A DNA stretch of 64,000 bases from Branchinecta lynchi (taxonomy: Eukaryota; Arthropoda; Branchiopoda; Anostraca; Branchinectidae), in NCBI GenBank assembly GCA_023053575.1, contig JAKZAP010000009.1, positions 17,775,869-17,839,868 on the forward strand. The letters run 5' to 3'. Both the position numbers and the translations under genes were made by a program. The notes under the pieces were generated by a model. The model saw nothing but the letters and a program-made list of their open reading frames with translations, did not search any database and was not told the DNA's origin. This document shows, one piece after another, positions 35,048 to 46,218 of the stretch; positions within the stretch are counted from its first letter, which is position 1, and every line of letters starts with the position of its first letter.

Positions 35048-35410
35048 TTAAAGGACCCCTCGTACTATTTACTCTTCAACTTACAGTATTTTAAAATATT
35101 TGAATACTTTAAACTAGGCCGTACTTTCAACAAATAACCCACGGTTTTGACTGTTTTAAGCTATTTCTGAGACCCTTTGAGTTGTAGCGAGACAGGGAAA
35201 CTTTTTCTGATGGAAAAACTTCTCGCAGACAACCGTCAACAGCGTGATACACATCGAAGGTAGCAAGACACGACATGTGAGAGAATCAGCGAGGTCTTGC
35301 TAGAGGGCGTAGAATGTACCTCACGAAATTGTGGTTTCCGGGTTTAGAAATATATAGAGTAATTATGGAAGTAGGTTGCGTTAGTAGTATAGGTAAGACA
35401 GGTCCTTTAA
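35048..35410 (+). mobile_element. Family E repeat (TTAAAGGACC ends), full copy
   Basis: TTAAAGGACC opens and GGTCCTTTAA closes it, a perfect 10-bp terminal inverted repeat. Inside are TACTATTTACTC, TGACTGTTTTAAGC, GATGGAAAAACTTCTCGCAG and GTGATACACATCGAAGGTAG. The TTAA edges could be target sites (piggyBac-like) or part of the ends; this is not resolved. At least six other copies occur. Confidence 0.65.
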
Positions 35411-36065
35411 ATAAGCAATTTCTTGAATAGCGCTGGGATTTAGTAATTTTAAGTTCAGTTTTCTATATCAAAGAAAACACAGCCAATACTATTAACGTGC
35501 TATGAAAGCACACATGGCTAGAGAGGGCACTGACAAGCAGAATTAATAGATTAAATTGACAAGGAAAAAAGTCCGTAGGCCTAGTACGGACGTAGGCCTA
35601 GTACGGACTTGAATTGTCTGCCCTATTCATCATGTCTGTTAATTGCGAAAGAGTGGAGAGATACTTTTATCACCCAGTCTAGACTTGATAAGCGATTGGT
35701 ATCACCAATGCCAATCCCTCCGATCAAGATTACAGGGGGCGTGGTACCATAGGTGCCTTTTGTATCCTTAAAAAAAGAGATTTCTCATCAGATATTCCAC
35801 TTTGGAATGCGGAGTATCCTAGAACCTAGCTCTTGGGACCGCTCAGACGTCTGACTCAATGTCCCTTGGAAGAAACACTTTAGGAAAGCTTGGGAGGGGG
35901 CAGGTTATAATGTTTTCGGCTGCAGTTTTGGATACATCTGTAGAATATATTATACTGTACTTCTGTTTTTTGAGACACTCGCACAACGTATATGATAACT
36001 CAAACGAGGTTAGCTTTTACCTTTGTAAGCTATGTCAGTGGTTGTCAGGTCCTTATAAGAACTTG

Positions 36066-36451
36066 GTGCTTAAAGCACACCTCGCACCATCTGATGTTTA
36101 TGTTCCAGTTTTCAAAACTGTTTGAATAGGTACTGTAAAACTAGGCAATGCTTTTACCAAATTATCCACGGCTTTGGCTGTTTTAAGCCTTACGAAGCCC
36201 ATGACTTCTAGCCGAAACTCGGGAAATTCAGATAAACGTTTTTACGCATAAATAGCATGATGCGCGAACACTCGTCGGGTGCATAATGCGCACGGAAAAT
36301 GGTGAATCCTGGCAAGTGCAAACATTAGTGTGGTATCGTCAGCTGGCTTATAATGTAACATATGAAATGTGGGTCTCTGGGCTTAAGAATTAATGAATAT
36401 AGTTACGGAAGTAGGTGCACTGGTACTATAGACACAACCGATCCTTAAAGA
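36066..36451 (+). mobile_element. Family E repeat, diverged copy
   Basis: It contains CACACCTCGCACCATCTG, CCACGGCTTTGGCTGTTTTA and GTGGGTCTCTGGGCTTAAG and ends CAACCGATCCTTAAAG, matching the 35048 copy at lower identity. Confidence 0.55.
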
Positions 36452-36465
36452 GGTGCTCGAAAGAC

Positions 36466-36627
36466 TAGACTGTAAAAAGTTTCTCCGAATAAGGATGCAG
36501 TATTTGCTACTGGGATTAATCTTATCTCTGCATGGATAAAATTAATCCGAATTAGGGATAATTTTATCTCAGTAAAGATAAGATTAATCCCAGGAGCAAA
36601 TACTGCAAGATTTTTTTTTACAGTGTA
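36466..36627 (+). mobile_element. MITE, family D, copy 2
   Basis: It runs from TAGACTGTAAAAAG to TTTTTTTACAGTGTA. The inner parts CAGTATTTGCTACTGGGATT and GATTAATCCCAGGAGCAAAT are inverted. About 160 bp; nested against the end of the family E copy at 36066-36451. Confidence 0.65.
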
Positions 36628-36707
36628 TGTATCTTGCTTAAAAGGGACATCGTGATACCAACAGCGTTTTCTTCCCATTAAAGTGCCATCGAAAACACAT
36701 AGTGGAG

Positions 36708-37960
36708 ACCAGCCATGATTGGGACACGGCTATATATGGGACATCTAGGTTTTTCTGATAAAAAAATGAGCAAAAACTCTAGTTAATTTACTTCTGAATC
36801 GCCACCTAGTGGAGGACATTTGAGCCTAGTTACGTCCGTTATTCGGATCGATTTTGTATCAGAATTTCTTTTTGAAATAAGTTTTTCGACCCTGTTTGTA
36901 AATTCAATGGAGAACTTTAAAGCTGGGCAGATCTTCACAGTATAAAGATAGAAGATTGAATGAAAGCTACAAACGAAGCCCCATTATTAGGCTTCTTGAG
37001 AGACATCACTATATTGTATATGAGTACCATCTGTCATACAAAATGCAGGTCACTTTAACTCCAGGTTAAAATGTGATGACTGGGACACATGTACCAGTCA
37101 TGGTTTGGACAAGCAGTATTCCAACAAGAAGACGGGGATGTCTGGGACACAGTGCAAATCGGGCTCTTTTGTCACTATGTCCCAATCATCCTGGTCATAA
37201 ATAGGAGAGTTATACATTACCAATTCACTTTAATTGCTGCTTCCGATCTATTTGTTAACACCATGGAATGCTTCTTAGCATCCCGAAATTTTTGTTTTTC
37301 AATATTTTTTTCGCAGAGAATATGGAAATGACAAAAAAAAGAAGAAGACAAAATTAAAAAACAACGATGAAAAAGAAGGAAGAGCAATTTTTCTGTTTTA
37401 CTGATAATTATGACCAGTTCATATTAAACGAAGAAAGCACTGACGAATCTCTTCAGGTGAGAGGTCTTCCGAAAAGCAAGAAAACACGGAATGACTTTCT
37501 TTTAGTCATCTGTCTGGCTAAGAAAGTCAAAACACTTCGTTGTTGTCTACAGAAATTGTAAATGCACTACACGAAAAAAAATAATGCAGAAATCACTCCA
37601 ATTTGTGTGGACAGATGAGGAATCTGCAGAAGAAGAAATAATTGATGTGCTTAAATTATGAGATCCCATGAGCTCGGGTGGAACAAAACGAGTGGTGAAG
37701 CACTTGGTCTTGGCTGAAGATCCCATAAAAATTAAGGTCTCATATTTTTTGTTTCTTTCTATCTCCTTTCGGAGATGTTTTCAGAGTGAATTCAGTTTCA
37801 AAAGTTCAAGTGACTTTCAAAGTTCTCCTTTCCTTTCTTTTCACAATGTTCTTGCATGTTTAAATCATTGCCACATCTGAAGTAATGGTTTCCCAATTAA
37901 CCCCACCATTATGTCCCGGGGGTAGACGGCAAGTTGATGATTGGGACAAAATGGAGGACT
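36708..37960 (+). other. Possible remnant of a DNA transposon with TGGGACA motifs
   Basis: CATGATTGGGACAC (36718), ATGGGACATC, GACTGGGACAC, TCTGGGACAC, TATGTCCCAATCAT (37174), TATGTCCCGGG and GATGATTGGGACA (37933) recur in this interval. Between 37320 and 37660 are Lys/Glu-rich reading frames broken by stops (for example KKKEEQFFCFTDNYDQF, then TDEESAEEEIIDVLKL). This could be the decayed tail of a transposase, but no domain is recognised. Confidence 0.25.
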
Positions 37961-38002
37961 TTGCTATATCTCATTCTGCTCTCAAACTAACAGCGACATA
38001 AC

Positions 38003-38307
38003 GAGCGTGTTCCACCCTTCTGACAATAGGTACTATTAGTTACTATTTCCATTCCATCCTCACGAAAAGTTACTACGCTGACCGTTCCAACTTTCTCGAA
38101 ATAGTAACTAATAGTTACTATTTGCTTACCATGCTCGGGAGCCTGGTAAGCGTAGTAACTACGCATCTCTGTAACGTGATTGGTCGGATTCGCCCGTGGC
38201 ATGATATTCTGCTGGAAAATAGAAAAATCGTTCCAGCCTTGACGGCAGAAAGCCAGAATTAGTGACGTCATGCGTAGTAACTACTGTAAGTAGGGTGGAA
38301 CACGCTC
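38003..38307 (+). mobile_element. MITE, family C, copy 2, 3-bp TSD
   Basis: Ends are GAGCGTGTTCCACCCTTCT and GGTGGAACACGCTC with AAC flanking on both sides (38000-38002 and 38308-38310). At 305 bp it is very similar to copy 1 over the full length, with a small insertion around CTGGTAAGCGTAG. Confidence 0.8.
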
Positions 38308-38310
38308 AAC

Positions 38311-39517
38311 ATCAGAAAAAATCTGATAAGCAGAGTATATAATAGACTTCCATTTGCCAAACTCAAACACGAAAATCAGTTCATAACTTTTGGAGTTATA
38401 GCAAGCCAAACGTGTTTTGCCCCAGTCCTGGCCGGTCTCCCCTAGACATTACACGCGTTACCTTTCTTCAGATCCGATTCAGATCTTTCTTCAGATTCCT
38501 TAGATCTGCCCTGACCATGCCGTGACTTTGTTAATTCTTACGTTTGTGAGTTCTCAGACCGTCAATGGTGTACGAAAATTAAATATCGATTTCGCCTATA
38601 CATGGTGCATGGTGAAGGCGCCGATCATAAATAAACGAAAAATGTTTATACAAAGGTTGTTGGCCGTCATATTGAGTGTAAATAAATTAGAATTGTGGTA
38701 CGTAAATTTTATGACGGGCTGGGATAAATTCCAATCACACCTTATGCCCACTGATTAGCTGATAGTGCTACAGAAAAGTAGGCTTGTTTTATGTATCCGT
38801 ATACAAACAATACTTTGGTAACGAACTTGACCAGTTTGTAACTACAAGATAATGAACCTTTCACGTGTGCCTAACATGTTGGCCCCACATCATGGTCATC
38901 GTAAAATTACATGGGATGAATGTCCATATTGAAATTGCATAGAGTGCAAATGTATAGGTTACTACTGCACGCGATGTTTGGAATACCGATAGCTGATTAC
39001 TGGTGAATAGGTCTATCAGTCATTGTACACACTTACAAGTACAAACATGCATAATATTACAACGAAAACCCGAAGGGTGAGCGAAATTTCACTGACTGGC
39101 AATGCGCCTATGCTAGGGACTGTCAGCTAGACCCCAGCTCTCAGTGGCTCTCTCTTCCGTCACATAAGCAGGGTTATAAGGGTAGTCTCCTGGGATTCTT
39201 ACCACTCTTGCCAACGATCAGAGGTAGAGGGTAGGTAAAGGGAATACGGTGCTGAAGCTTCAAGACATTGTGCTCCGCCACTGCTTTCCTGTGCTCCAAA
39301 GTGGGTTCCTGACATGAAATCCACCGGAGATGGACTTATTAGCCAGTTTTCACTTAAAACACGCAAGCATGTAGAGTATTTGTACCGTGCAAATTGGAAT
39401 ATAACCACCAGGCCCTACCCCGCTTCTATTCGATTTTGTAAACCCCCATCTTCTAGCACTATCCCCTTTTTGGGCCATATTTACAGGGACTGATAAGACA
39501 TATATCCGTTCAATTTT
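38311..39517. other. No gene or clear repeat seen
   Basis: Mixed unique-looking sequence between MITE C copy 2 and the 69-bp tandem repeat. One TCAGATC-rich patch (38468-38510, three ATTCAGATC-like units) is noted. Confidence 0.4.
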
Positions 39518-39700
39518 CGCGACCCCAAATTTTTTTGCAAATTTTCACAAAATGTGAACCAGAAAAAAAGGATGGGGCGAAATTTTCGCGACCCCAATTT
39601 TTTTGCAAATTTTCACAAAATGTGAACCAGAAAAAAAGGATGGGGCGAAATTTTCGCGACCCCAAATTTTTTTGCAAATTTTCACAAAATGTGAACCAGA
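39518..39700 (+). repeat. Tandem repeat, period 68-69 bp, 2.7 units
   Basis: Units start at 39518, 39587 and 39655 with CGCGACCCCAAATTTTTTTG and contain TTTTCACAAAATGTGAACC. Because 69 is a multiple of 3, part of one frame stays open and looks like a repeated peptide; this is a by-product. Confidence 0.75.
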
Positions 39701-39812
39701 GGCTAACTTTAGCTTTTGTGTCAGTTAAAAGACCCTTTCATAGTCTTTCCACCCATTCTTAATCCCGATAATCTGCATTTCAAAGGTTTATTCTAACCCC
39801 ACTATTGACATT

Positions 39813-40011
39813 TATTCAAACAATGTTTACAACGGATACGTCAGCTCTGATTTTTCATCAGCGATATTTCGGCCCTTCTTGGCAAGCCTGACGAGGACCC
39901 TTGCCAAGAAGGGCCGAAATATCGCTGATGAAAAATCAGAGCTGACGTATCCGTTGTAAACGTTGTTTGAATAAATGTTTCAAAGTCAGCTTGGGCTCAA
40001 AGAATATTTAT
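39813..40011 (+). mobile_element. Foldback element, family A, 14-bp TSD
   Basis: The flanking repeat CCACTATTGACATT lies at 39799-39812 and 40012-40025. The short arms run ATTCAAACAATGTTTACAAC to TTGGCAAG, followed after a few bases by the reverse complement back to GTTGTAAACG. The tail TTTCAAAGTCAGCTTGGGCT is at the right. This is the most compact full copy. Confidence 0.75.
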
Positions 40012-40057
40012 CCACTATTGACATTACACCAATTTTTGTCCTTGCCATATCTGTCTC

Positions 40058-40268
40058 TACACGCGACGTATCAGGCTCCCGATCACTATTTTCGAGAGGC
40101 TGATTGGTCAGAAGACTGGTTATGCAAGTTTTGCCGCGTTTTTAGTCCGAGTCAGAGGGGCTTAACACAGCCGAAGCTGTGCCGAGCGGAGTTTAAAATA
40201 GTGAATTATCTTAAAACACTGAAAACAGCAGAAACATATCTTGGTGCGAGATGTCCTTTACCTTTGCG
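40058..40268 (+). mobile_element. Family F repeat, copy 2
   Basis: It contains CGACGTATCAGGCTCCCGAT, GGTTATGCAAGTTTTGCCG, CAGCCGAAGCTGTGCC and the end GGTGCGAGATGTCCTTTACC. It is more diverged in the middle than the other two. Confidence 0.45.
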
Positions 40269-40639
40269 GCTGTAGAAACACGCAGTTTAGTCTATGCACT
40301 TTCGGTGAACCAGCTGCGACAAATCTAGGGCCAATCTTCATAATCATTAGCAATAAAATATGAGCTTCGTGACACTAGATTGGGCACCGTTCGGTTTTGT
40401 GGGACATTTGAAACTCAACGGCTCGTACAGAAAGGCCTAGAAGTCCTGAGCAACTTAGCCACCTGCAAGTCGTAAATCACGTCTTAGGTCTCTTTGGGTA
40501 ATCAACGAACCTATTTAAAATTTGGCTGGAAAGCCTTGAGGCGAATGTAAATTATCCAGAACGAAGGGCTATTGGATATAGTGCAGCTTGCCATTTTAAT
40601 TATAGTCTGGAGCAGAACGTTTTCTGAGTTTAAAGTACA

Positions 40640-41005
40640 ACTCTTACTTAGAAATGATCATTTCACGATGAAATGGCTCAGAGATATTAGTTTTCGAAAA
40701 TACCATTACTTGCCATGTGAAATTAGCGATTTTCTTGTTAGCGCTTGTCGACTCTATCCAGTCTTCCCGCTCTCTGGCGGGGCGGCTGGACACGAAATAT
40801 TTGAAAACTGAACGCTACGTGGTTCAAAAATGGGAAAACCAAGCAAAACAAAAGAAGTCACAAACAGAAGATAGACCTGACGGCCTAACATGTCTTCGAA
40901 ATTGAGAAACATCACTTAAAGCTTCTCATGTCTATGTGTGAAAGAGTTGTCAGTGGACTTGAAGCTTTCGGAGACAGTTAGCGTTGCGTGACTGGCAAAA
41001 CTCGG
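40640..41005 (+). repeat. Dispersed repeat pair, copy 2
   Basis: Second copy of the 14560-14925 repeat in the same orientation. Short ORFs in it are not conserved between copies, so it is not coding. Confidence 0.45.
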
Positions 41006-42404
41006 CTCGGCCGAAAAGTGCTAAAAGATCATAGGTACAAAATGAAACAATGGCGAAAGGGGGGGACTTCTGAAGCTTATAGTTTCATAGGGACGAAACT
41101 ATATAATAGACAGAGTAAGCAATAGGGTTAACGCGAAATAAGCAAGGAGGATCTCCAACGCAGTCAGTACATTGCCATGGCCCTTGGGCTGCTTAGCATT
41201 TAATCAATCTATCTATTTATCCATAAAAGCATTGACGCCTTGATCGCACTCTGATCTTCAGCTTTTGCTGATTCAAATCCGTCATCTGTTATTGGTCACC
41301 GTCAGTGCAAGCCCAGACAGAAGTAGCAACCTATTTCGATGGAGACAGAAAACAAAAAAGAAAAAAGAACTCCAAAATTTTAGCAGGTATTAACTGTTTA
41401 CAAGTTCAAATCTGAAAATCACAAATATGTCATGGCTAATTGATCATGGATAATTCGTATTGCTTATTTAGGGAATTTAGGAATTCCGACATCACTTAAT
41501 CTTTAAAATAAGTGACAAGCGACGACACTGCAATTGCCAGCTGCCATAATGCCGTGATACTTGGTTGAAAGGAAAAGTTGCAGTTGTGAGGAAAAACCGA
41601 TTAAAGTTGGCTCTCGGCAGAAACAGCATATTTTAAGACCGTTTTTAAGGATTTATGAGAGGCCACAACCATTACATAAGTAGCCTGGAATGTCCTCTGG
41701 AGATATGCTGAATGTAAAATGATTAAAATAAAAAGTAATTCAGAAGGGAGAATCCAAAAAATGTCCTTAGTTGAATAGGCTAAAACTTAAGGATTGTAAG
41801 CAGTGCTGTAAAGCTCTCTGTTTGTTTGTGTATTTTGTATGACCAGTTAGCAATTAAGCTATTTATCCATTCATGGGAAGAACCTAGGTAGAGCCGAAAG
41901 AACGTTTAATTAACTAATCTATTTGCTTAAAAGAACGAACTCCAGTCGTTCTCCATAATCTATTGTGCAGTTGATAGACCCCTCACAACTGATCGGTGCA
42001 ATTACGCTTGTAATTTGAGAAGCAAATCATGCGGATATCTACTTGAAAGAACAGACCTCGTTATTATTGACCACAGTATCGACAGCCAACTGTTGATGAT
42101 ACTTGATATCCGTGCCGATCCCGGAGTTGAATAGCGATCTAGAGGAACTGGAGTTAATGGAGGGTCAAGGGGGCGGTAGGGGGGGGGGATAGAGAATTTT
42201 GAGGGCGAAGGCTCATCTTTCGATCAAGTCAAACCAAATTTTAGCGTATCGCGAAGCGATCAGCGGAAATCGAGTGTATCTTAGCTAGTGATCGCAATGC
42301 ACGTCCGTCAGTTGGTCTGTTCAATCAATTTCCTAAATCGCGCGCATTGTCTTGTATTAGCGGAGCCCTTGAACAAAAGACTAATCCGTGTCTTGTCTTG
42401 TCTT
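41006..42404. other. No gene seen
   Basis: AT-rich, with a short TCTATCTATTTATCC patch near 41210 that may be a LINE tail and a G run near 42178-42190. Confidence 0.4.
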
Positions 42405-42512
42405 TCCAACTTGAGTGGTTTTGAGCCTGAAGAGGACCCTTGCCAAGAAGGGCCGAAATATAGCTCTAGGAAAATTCAGCTGACGTATCCATTTTGCACT
42501 GTCAAAAACTTG
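42405..42512 (+). mobile_element. Family A fragment (single return arm)
   Basis: The segment TTCCAACTTGAGTGGTTTTG, GCCTGAAGAGGACCCTTGCC, GGGCCGAAATATAGCTC and CAGCTGACGTATCCATTTTG is one arm of the second subfamily. The partner arm and the tail are missing. Confidence 0.55.
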
Positions 42513-42962
42513 GGTATTACACCGCAGCGGAAATTTGTCAGACTGCTATGGCCGTGTCCCCGAGACGAAGATAGAAAAGAGGTCGCCGGGGTTTGACTAT
42601 TTGACGAATCTACCTCATGGTTAGTTAACCTCCATCAACAACTTAGCAGACTGAGAATGCCGTCCCACGGCAATTTAACGCCTGTGCGTTAAAGTACATA
42701 ATCATTGATGAGTGAGAGAGATTGGATTTCTTTTTTCTTACTTTTTTCTTTTTTTCCTTTTATAGGTAAGTAGTTATGTGGACTTTCGCGCGAACGCAAA
42801 CCCTCATAGGTTTTTTCTCCAGCGCGAAAGTGTTGTTTTTTATTTATTTTGTGAATGTTGAAAATAATAAACTTGAACTTGAACTTGAACTTGATCGACT
42901 GGAGCTAAAGTACGATATCGAGAAATATCAGAAATATGGTAGTTATTTCTTATTGAAAAAAA

Positions 42963-43012
42963 AAAAACCCAGGTAGGAATCGAACCCCGAACCGCAAGAA
43001 CCAACACCCTCC
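42963..43012 (-). mobile_element. tRNA-like fragment with poly(T) end
   Basis: On the minus strand GTTCGGGGTTCGATTCCTAC resembles a B box and is followed by CTGGG and a run of T. The rest of a tRNA fold is not convincing. It is probably a SINE relic; directly upstream on the + strand is a TTGAAC-repeat tail at 42872. Confidence 0.35.
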
Positions 43013-43049
43013 TACTTTTCTTGAAACCGGCGTGGAATCTTTGGTTTTA

Positions 43050-43182
43050 CAAGTAAGTAAGTAAGTAAGTTTTTTGTTTATAACCCGCCATTTCGGAAAA
43101 GCAGAGTAAATGAAAGAAAATAAGTAAAACATGCGTTTCATAAACGCACAGAAAAAGACACTTAATTTTCAATCTTCGGCCA
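43050..43182 (-). repeat. Interspersed repeat with AAGTAAGTAAGT edge, copy 2
   Basis: AAGTAAGTAAGTAAGTAAGT is followed by ATAACCCGCCATTTCGGAAA and CAGAAAAAGACACTTAATTT, as at 8218. It ends right where the perfect hairpin at 43187 begins. Confidence 0.5.
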
Positions 43183-43186
43183 GGAA

Positions 43187-43284
43187 GGATGTTTCCTCGT
43201 CGCTATTATACAAAAAATCATGTCGTGCGCTGGTTGGGCCCTGTTGTCCATGATTTTTTGTATAATAGCGACGAGGAAACATCC
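43187..43284. repeat. Perfect hairpin: 36-bp arms, 26-nt loop
   Basis: 43187-43222 (GGATGTTTCCTCGTCGCTAT onward) is the exact reverse complement of 43249-43284. The loop is 43223-43248. It directly follows the AAGTAAGT-edged repeat. Confidence 0.8.
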
Positions 43285-43675
43285 AAAAAGGTATCTTGAA
43301 TTAACTTCTCCGTCAATGTATGGTTATGACATAATTTCGACAAGTGGAGCAGGTGCTTTGCATAAATGCGTTTCTTACTTCATGTCTCCAGTCAATGACT
43401 TCGATGTCCCGACTCAAATTGTAATTTGGCCGAACTCGATACCATAACGTTGATTTGCCGCCAGAAGCTGGAGTTCAATTAACTTCCAGACATTTGACCT
43501 GTATCCTTGGCTAACTCACCCCAACGGATCCGTCAGAAGATAACGACCAAACCAGACGGGAGGTGTGAATTGCAAAACCAACAACTGACACATCACGTAC
43601 ATGACATATCAGTAACCGTCTTGTCTCTCGGTGCCAGATACTTGCGAATCATCAAATGATTTGCAGAATTTTATG

Positions 43676-44255
43676 ACCAGTCCCAAGAATTACACTTTTA
43701 TCGGTACATTAATCAGTAATTATGGGGAATAATATAGTACAGCCGTCAAAACCTCCATTCAAATTGGTATGTCATAGTTGTCTCGCCACTGAACGTTTAG
43801 GATCCCCCCCAAAAAATCAACAGACCCGAGAACGACTCTTTTATCGGTGCATTAATCTCTCCTATAGAGTAATTACACGAAATGATATAAAACTTACGTC
43901 AGATTTTCACTAAAACCAGCAAGTCATAGTCCCGTCATTGATGGCAGAATGAACCAGACCCAAGAGTGACTCTTTTATCCTGCAATAAGCTACAATAATA
44001 GCCCCTAATATAGTAATAGCACAAAATATTGTAAAACAGGCGTCATTTTTTCACTAAAATCAGTACGTCACAACTTTCCCGTTTCCACCAAAATCGGTAA
44101 GTTTCAGGGACCAATTACCAGTTAATGAACCAGACCCAAGATTGACTCTTTTATGGTGCAATAATTGAGTAATGGCGTAATTAACGAGAACAGTATTAAA
44201 AAAGCTGTCAGATCTGTCTCCACCAAAATCGTTATGTGATAGGTATTCTATCAAA
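43676..44255 (+). repeat. Degenerate tandem array, four units of about 130-175 bp
   Basis: Units begin at about 43676, 43823, 43953 and 44130 with CCAGACCCAAGA.TGACTCTT or a variant, followed by TTATC.GTGCAATAA and later CACTAAAATCAGTA.GTCA. Units are diverged, so the array is old. Confidence 0.55.
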
Positions 44256-45039
44256 GTGTTATGCTAGCCTACCACGTAAATTTACTGTGATGTAGATTCT
44301 TATCATCTATTTTATTTGCATTTCATGCGCTAGTGTATTTCGAAGGAAAATAAACAGTCAAAACTTAGATATTCCTTGAATGGCAACTCGCACTGTACTC
44401 GTTCACTTCTCCCGTCTTGATTTATTTCCCCCTAGGGCGTTGCTCGGGGCGATACATGTCAACCACATCATTGCATACACAAATAAGAGTATTTGAGGTC
44501 AAGTTGTTATCCCATTTACAGCACTACATTATAACTGCGAAATCATTAGTTTGGGTCAACCTTGGAGGTTAACTTTTTTAATGCCTTTATGATGGTCTGT
44601 AATGACATTATTAATCACAAGTTAGCATATGGGATACAAATCATATAAGCAAGGGCCCGTGATGTGGCATTCATAGTCTATTTTTTACTATCGTCGATCT
44701 ACCTCCGTTTCCGTTAGAAAGACTTTATTTTACCTGATAATTATGCTGTCTTCTAGGTAGACTAGAAATTTTGCTGAATCTAGAAGTTTAACCAAAATGG
44801 CAGTTTATTTGTGTATTTCGTATTTGAGAGTATTATGGCTGAGCTAGTTTGACTATTCGTGTTTTTTTCTCAGTAGACTCTCGTGATGACGTTGAGAATA
44901 GGATATGAACGGTGTCACGAGACGACTAAATTCACACTTAAACCGCGCAATTTGAATTTCATCGAGGTCGTGGTTTTCAAATCGTAAAATCGCGTAACGA
45001 CAGAATAGAACGACGCTCTATGCTTGGCTGCAAATTAGG
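44256..45039. other. No gene or clear repeat seen
   Basis: Unique-looking AT-rich DNA between the degenerate tandem array and a family E copy. Confidence 0.4.
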
Positions 45040-45588
45040 TTAAAGGATCTGTCTTACCTATAATACTAACGCAACCTACTTCCATTCCCACTCCATATAC
45101 ACTGTAAATAGTTTTTCCGAATAAGGATGCAGTATTTGCTACTCGGATTAATCTTATCTCTACTGGGATAAATTAATCCAGATTAGGGATAATCTTATCT
45201 CGACAAAGACAAGATTAATCCCAGTAGCAGATACTGCAAGAATTTTTTTACAGTGTATTTGTAAACTCGGAGACCCCAAATTCGTACGGTACCGTACATT
45301 GTAACCCCTGTAACAAAACAACGTTAATTTTCTCACTTGCCGTGTTTTGCTACCTTCGATTTGTATCACGCTGTCGACGGTTGTCTGCGAGAAGTTTTTT
45401 CATCAGAAAACCCGGTTGTGTAAATTGTTTCCCTATTTTCGCTGTAAGTCAACGGGTCTCGGAAAAGGCTTGAAACAGCTAAAACCATGAGTCATGTGTT
45501 GAAAGCACGGCCTAGTTCTGAAGTATCCAAATATTTTAAAATACTATAAGCTGAAGAGTAAATATTGCGCGGGGTGCTTTAAGTAGTC
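45040..45588 (-). mobile_element. Family E repeat, reverse copy interrupted by a family D MITE
   Basis: It starts GTTAAAGGATCTGTCTTACC and proceeds through TCGTACGGTACCGTACATTG, GTATCACGCTGTCGACGG, CAACGGGTCTCGGAAAAGGC to CTGAAGAGTAAATATTGCGC. Removing 45098-45257 gives a continuous copy of about 390 bp. Confidence 0.6.
45098..45257 (+). mobile_element. MITE, family D, copy 3, nested in family E
   Basis: It runs from TACACTGTAAATAG to TTTTTTACAGTGTA, 160 bp, with the same inverted core as copy 2. The family E repeat at 45040-45588 is interrupted here and resumes after it, so D inserted into E. Confidence 0.7.
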
Positions 45589-46218
45589 TCAAAACCAGCA
45601 CCCAAGCAAGTTTGTTTATTGATAGCAGGCATTTGGTGATGCTGTTGATCGCGAAGATTTGAAATTACATAGAGCTGCCACAAGTTTGAAAGATCTTTCA
45701 CACAAATAAACAAGAGCTGAAAGTTCCTATACCACTTGCAGGGTAGTTCTCATGTATATTAGCTAAAATTCGCCCTGTATAGACTGGATGGCTCTTCTTA
45801 GAATTCGATGATGAAACTGCAAAAATTCGGGAGGGAAACCCTGATTGTTTATCTGCACCATCAGGATATCTGTTATTAGTATTTTCTGTGGTGTCATTTT
45901 GCAAACCTTGGAGGGAAGGGGGGGGGGTAAAGATCTATCCTGGGCTCCGATCCCAGATTTATTTCACATAATGACATGATATGATATAGATTTATTACCT
46001 GCCAAAACTGTAGAAGCACAATAGGGGGCAGAGTATGAGAAAAAAAAAAAAAAAAAGCAACAAAATGCAGTTTACCACGAATATATTCAACGGATTAAGT
46101 TATGTATAATTTCCAATTTGAGACGTTCTCTCAAGAGTCACCCAAGGGTGATCTAGAGTCCGGAACTTATTTTGAAAATTAACAACTCTCATAGGAACAG
46201 TAACAGCCGGGTCTATCA

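Noticed and set aside
39535..39762. Repeat-containing peptide (23-residue units)
   Set aside because: The 68-69-bp DNA repeat is nearly a multiple of three, which keeps a frame open by chance; the unit is AT-rich non-coding DNA.
30385..40011. Hammerhead ribozyme in family A (CTGATGA and CGAAA are present)
   Set aside because: The core motifs occur in the order GAAATATCGCTGATGA with no room for stems between them, so the three-stem fold cannot form in either strand.
42776..42976. Coding frame with LELELELD repeats
   Set aside because: The repeat is a TTGAAC-unit tail (42872-42894) typical of LINE or SINE 3' ends.
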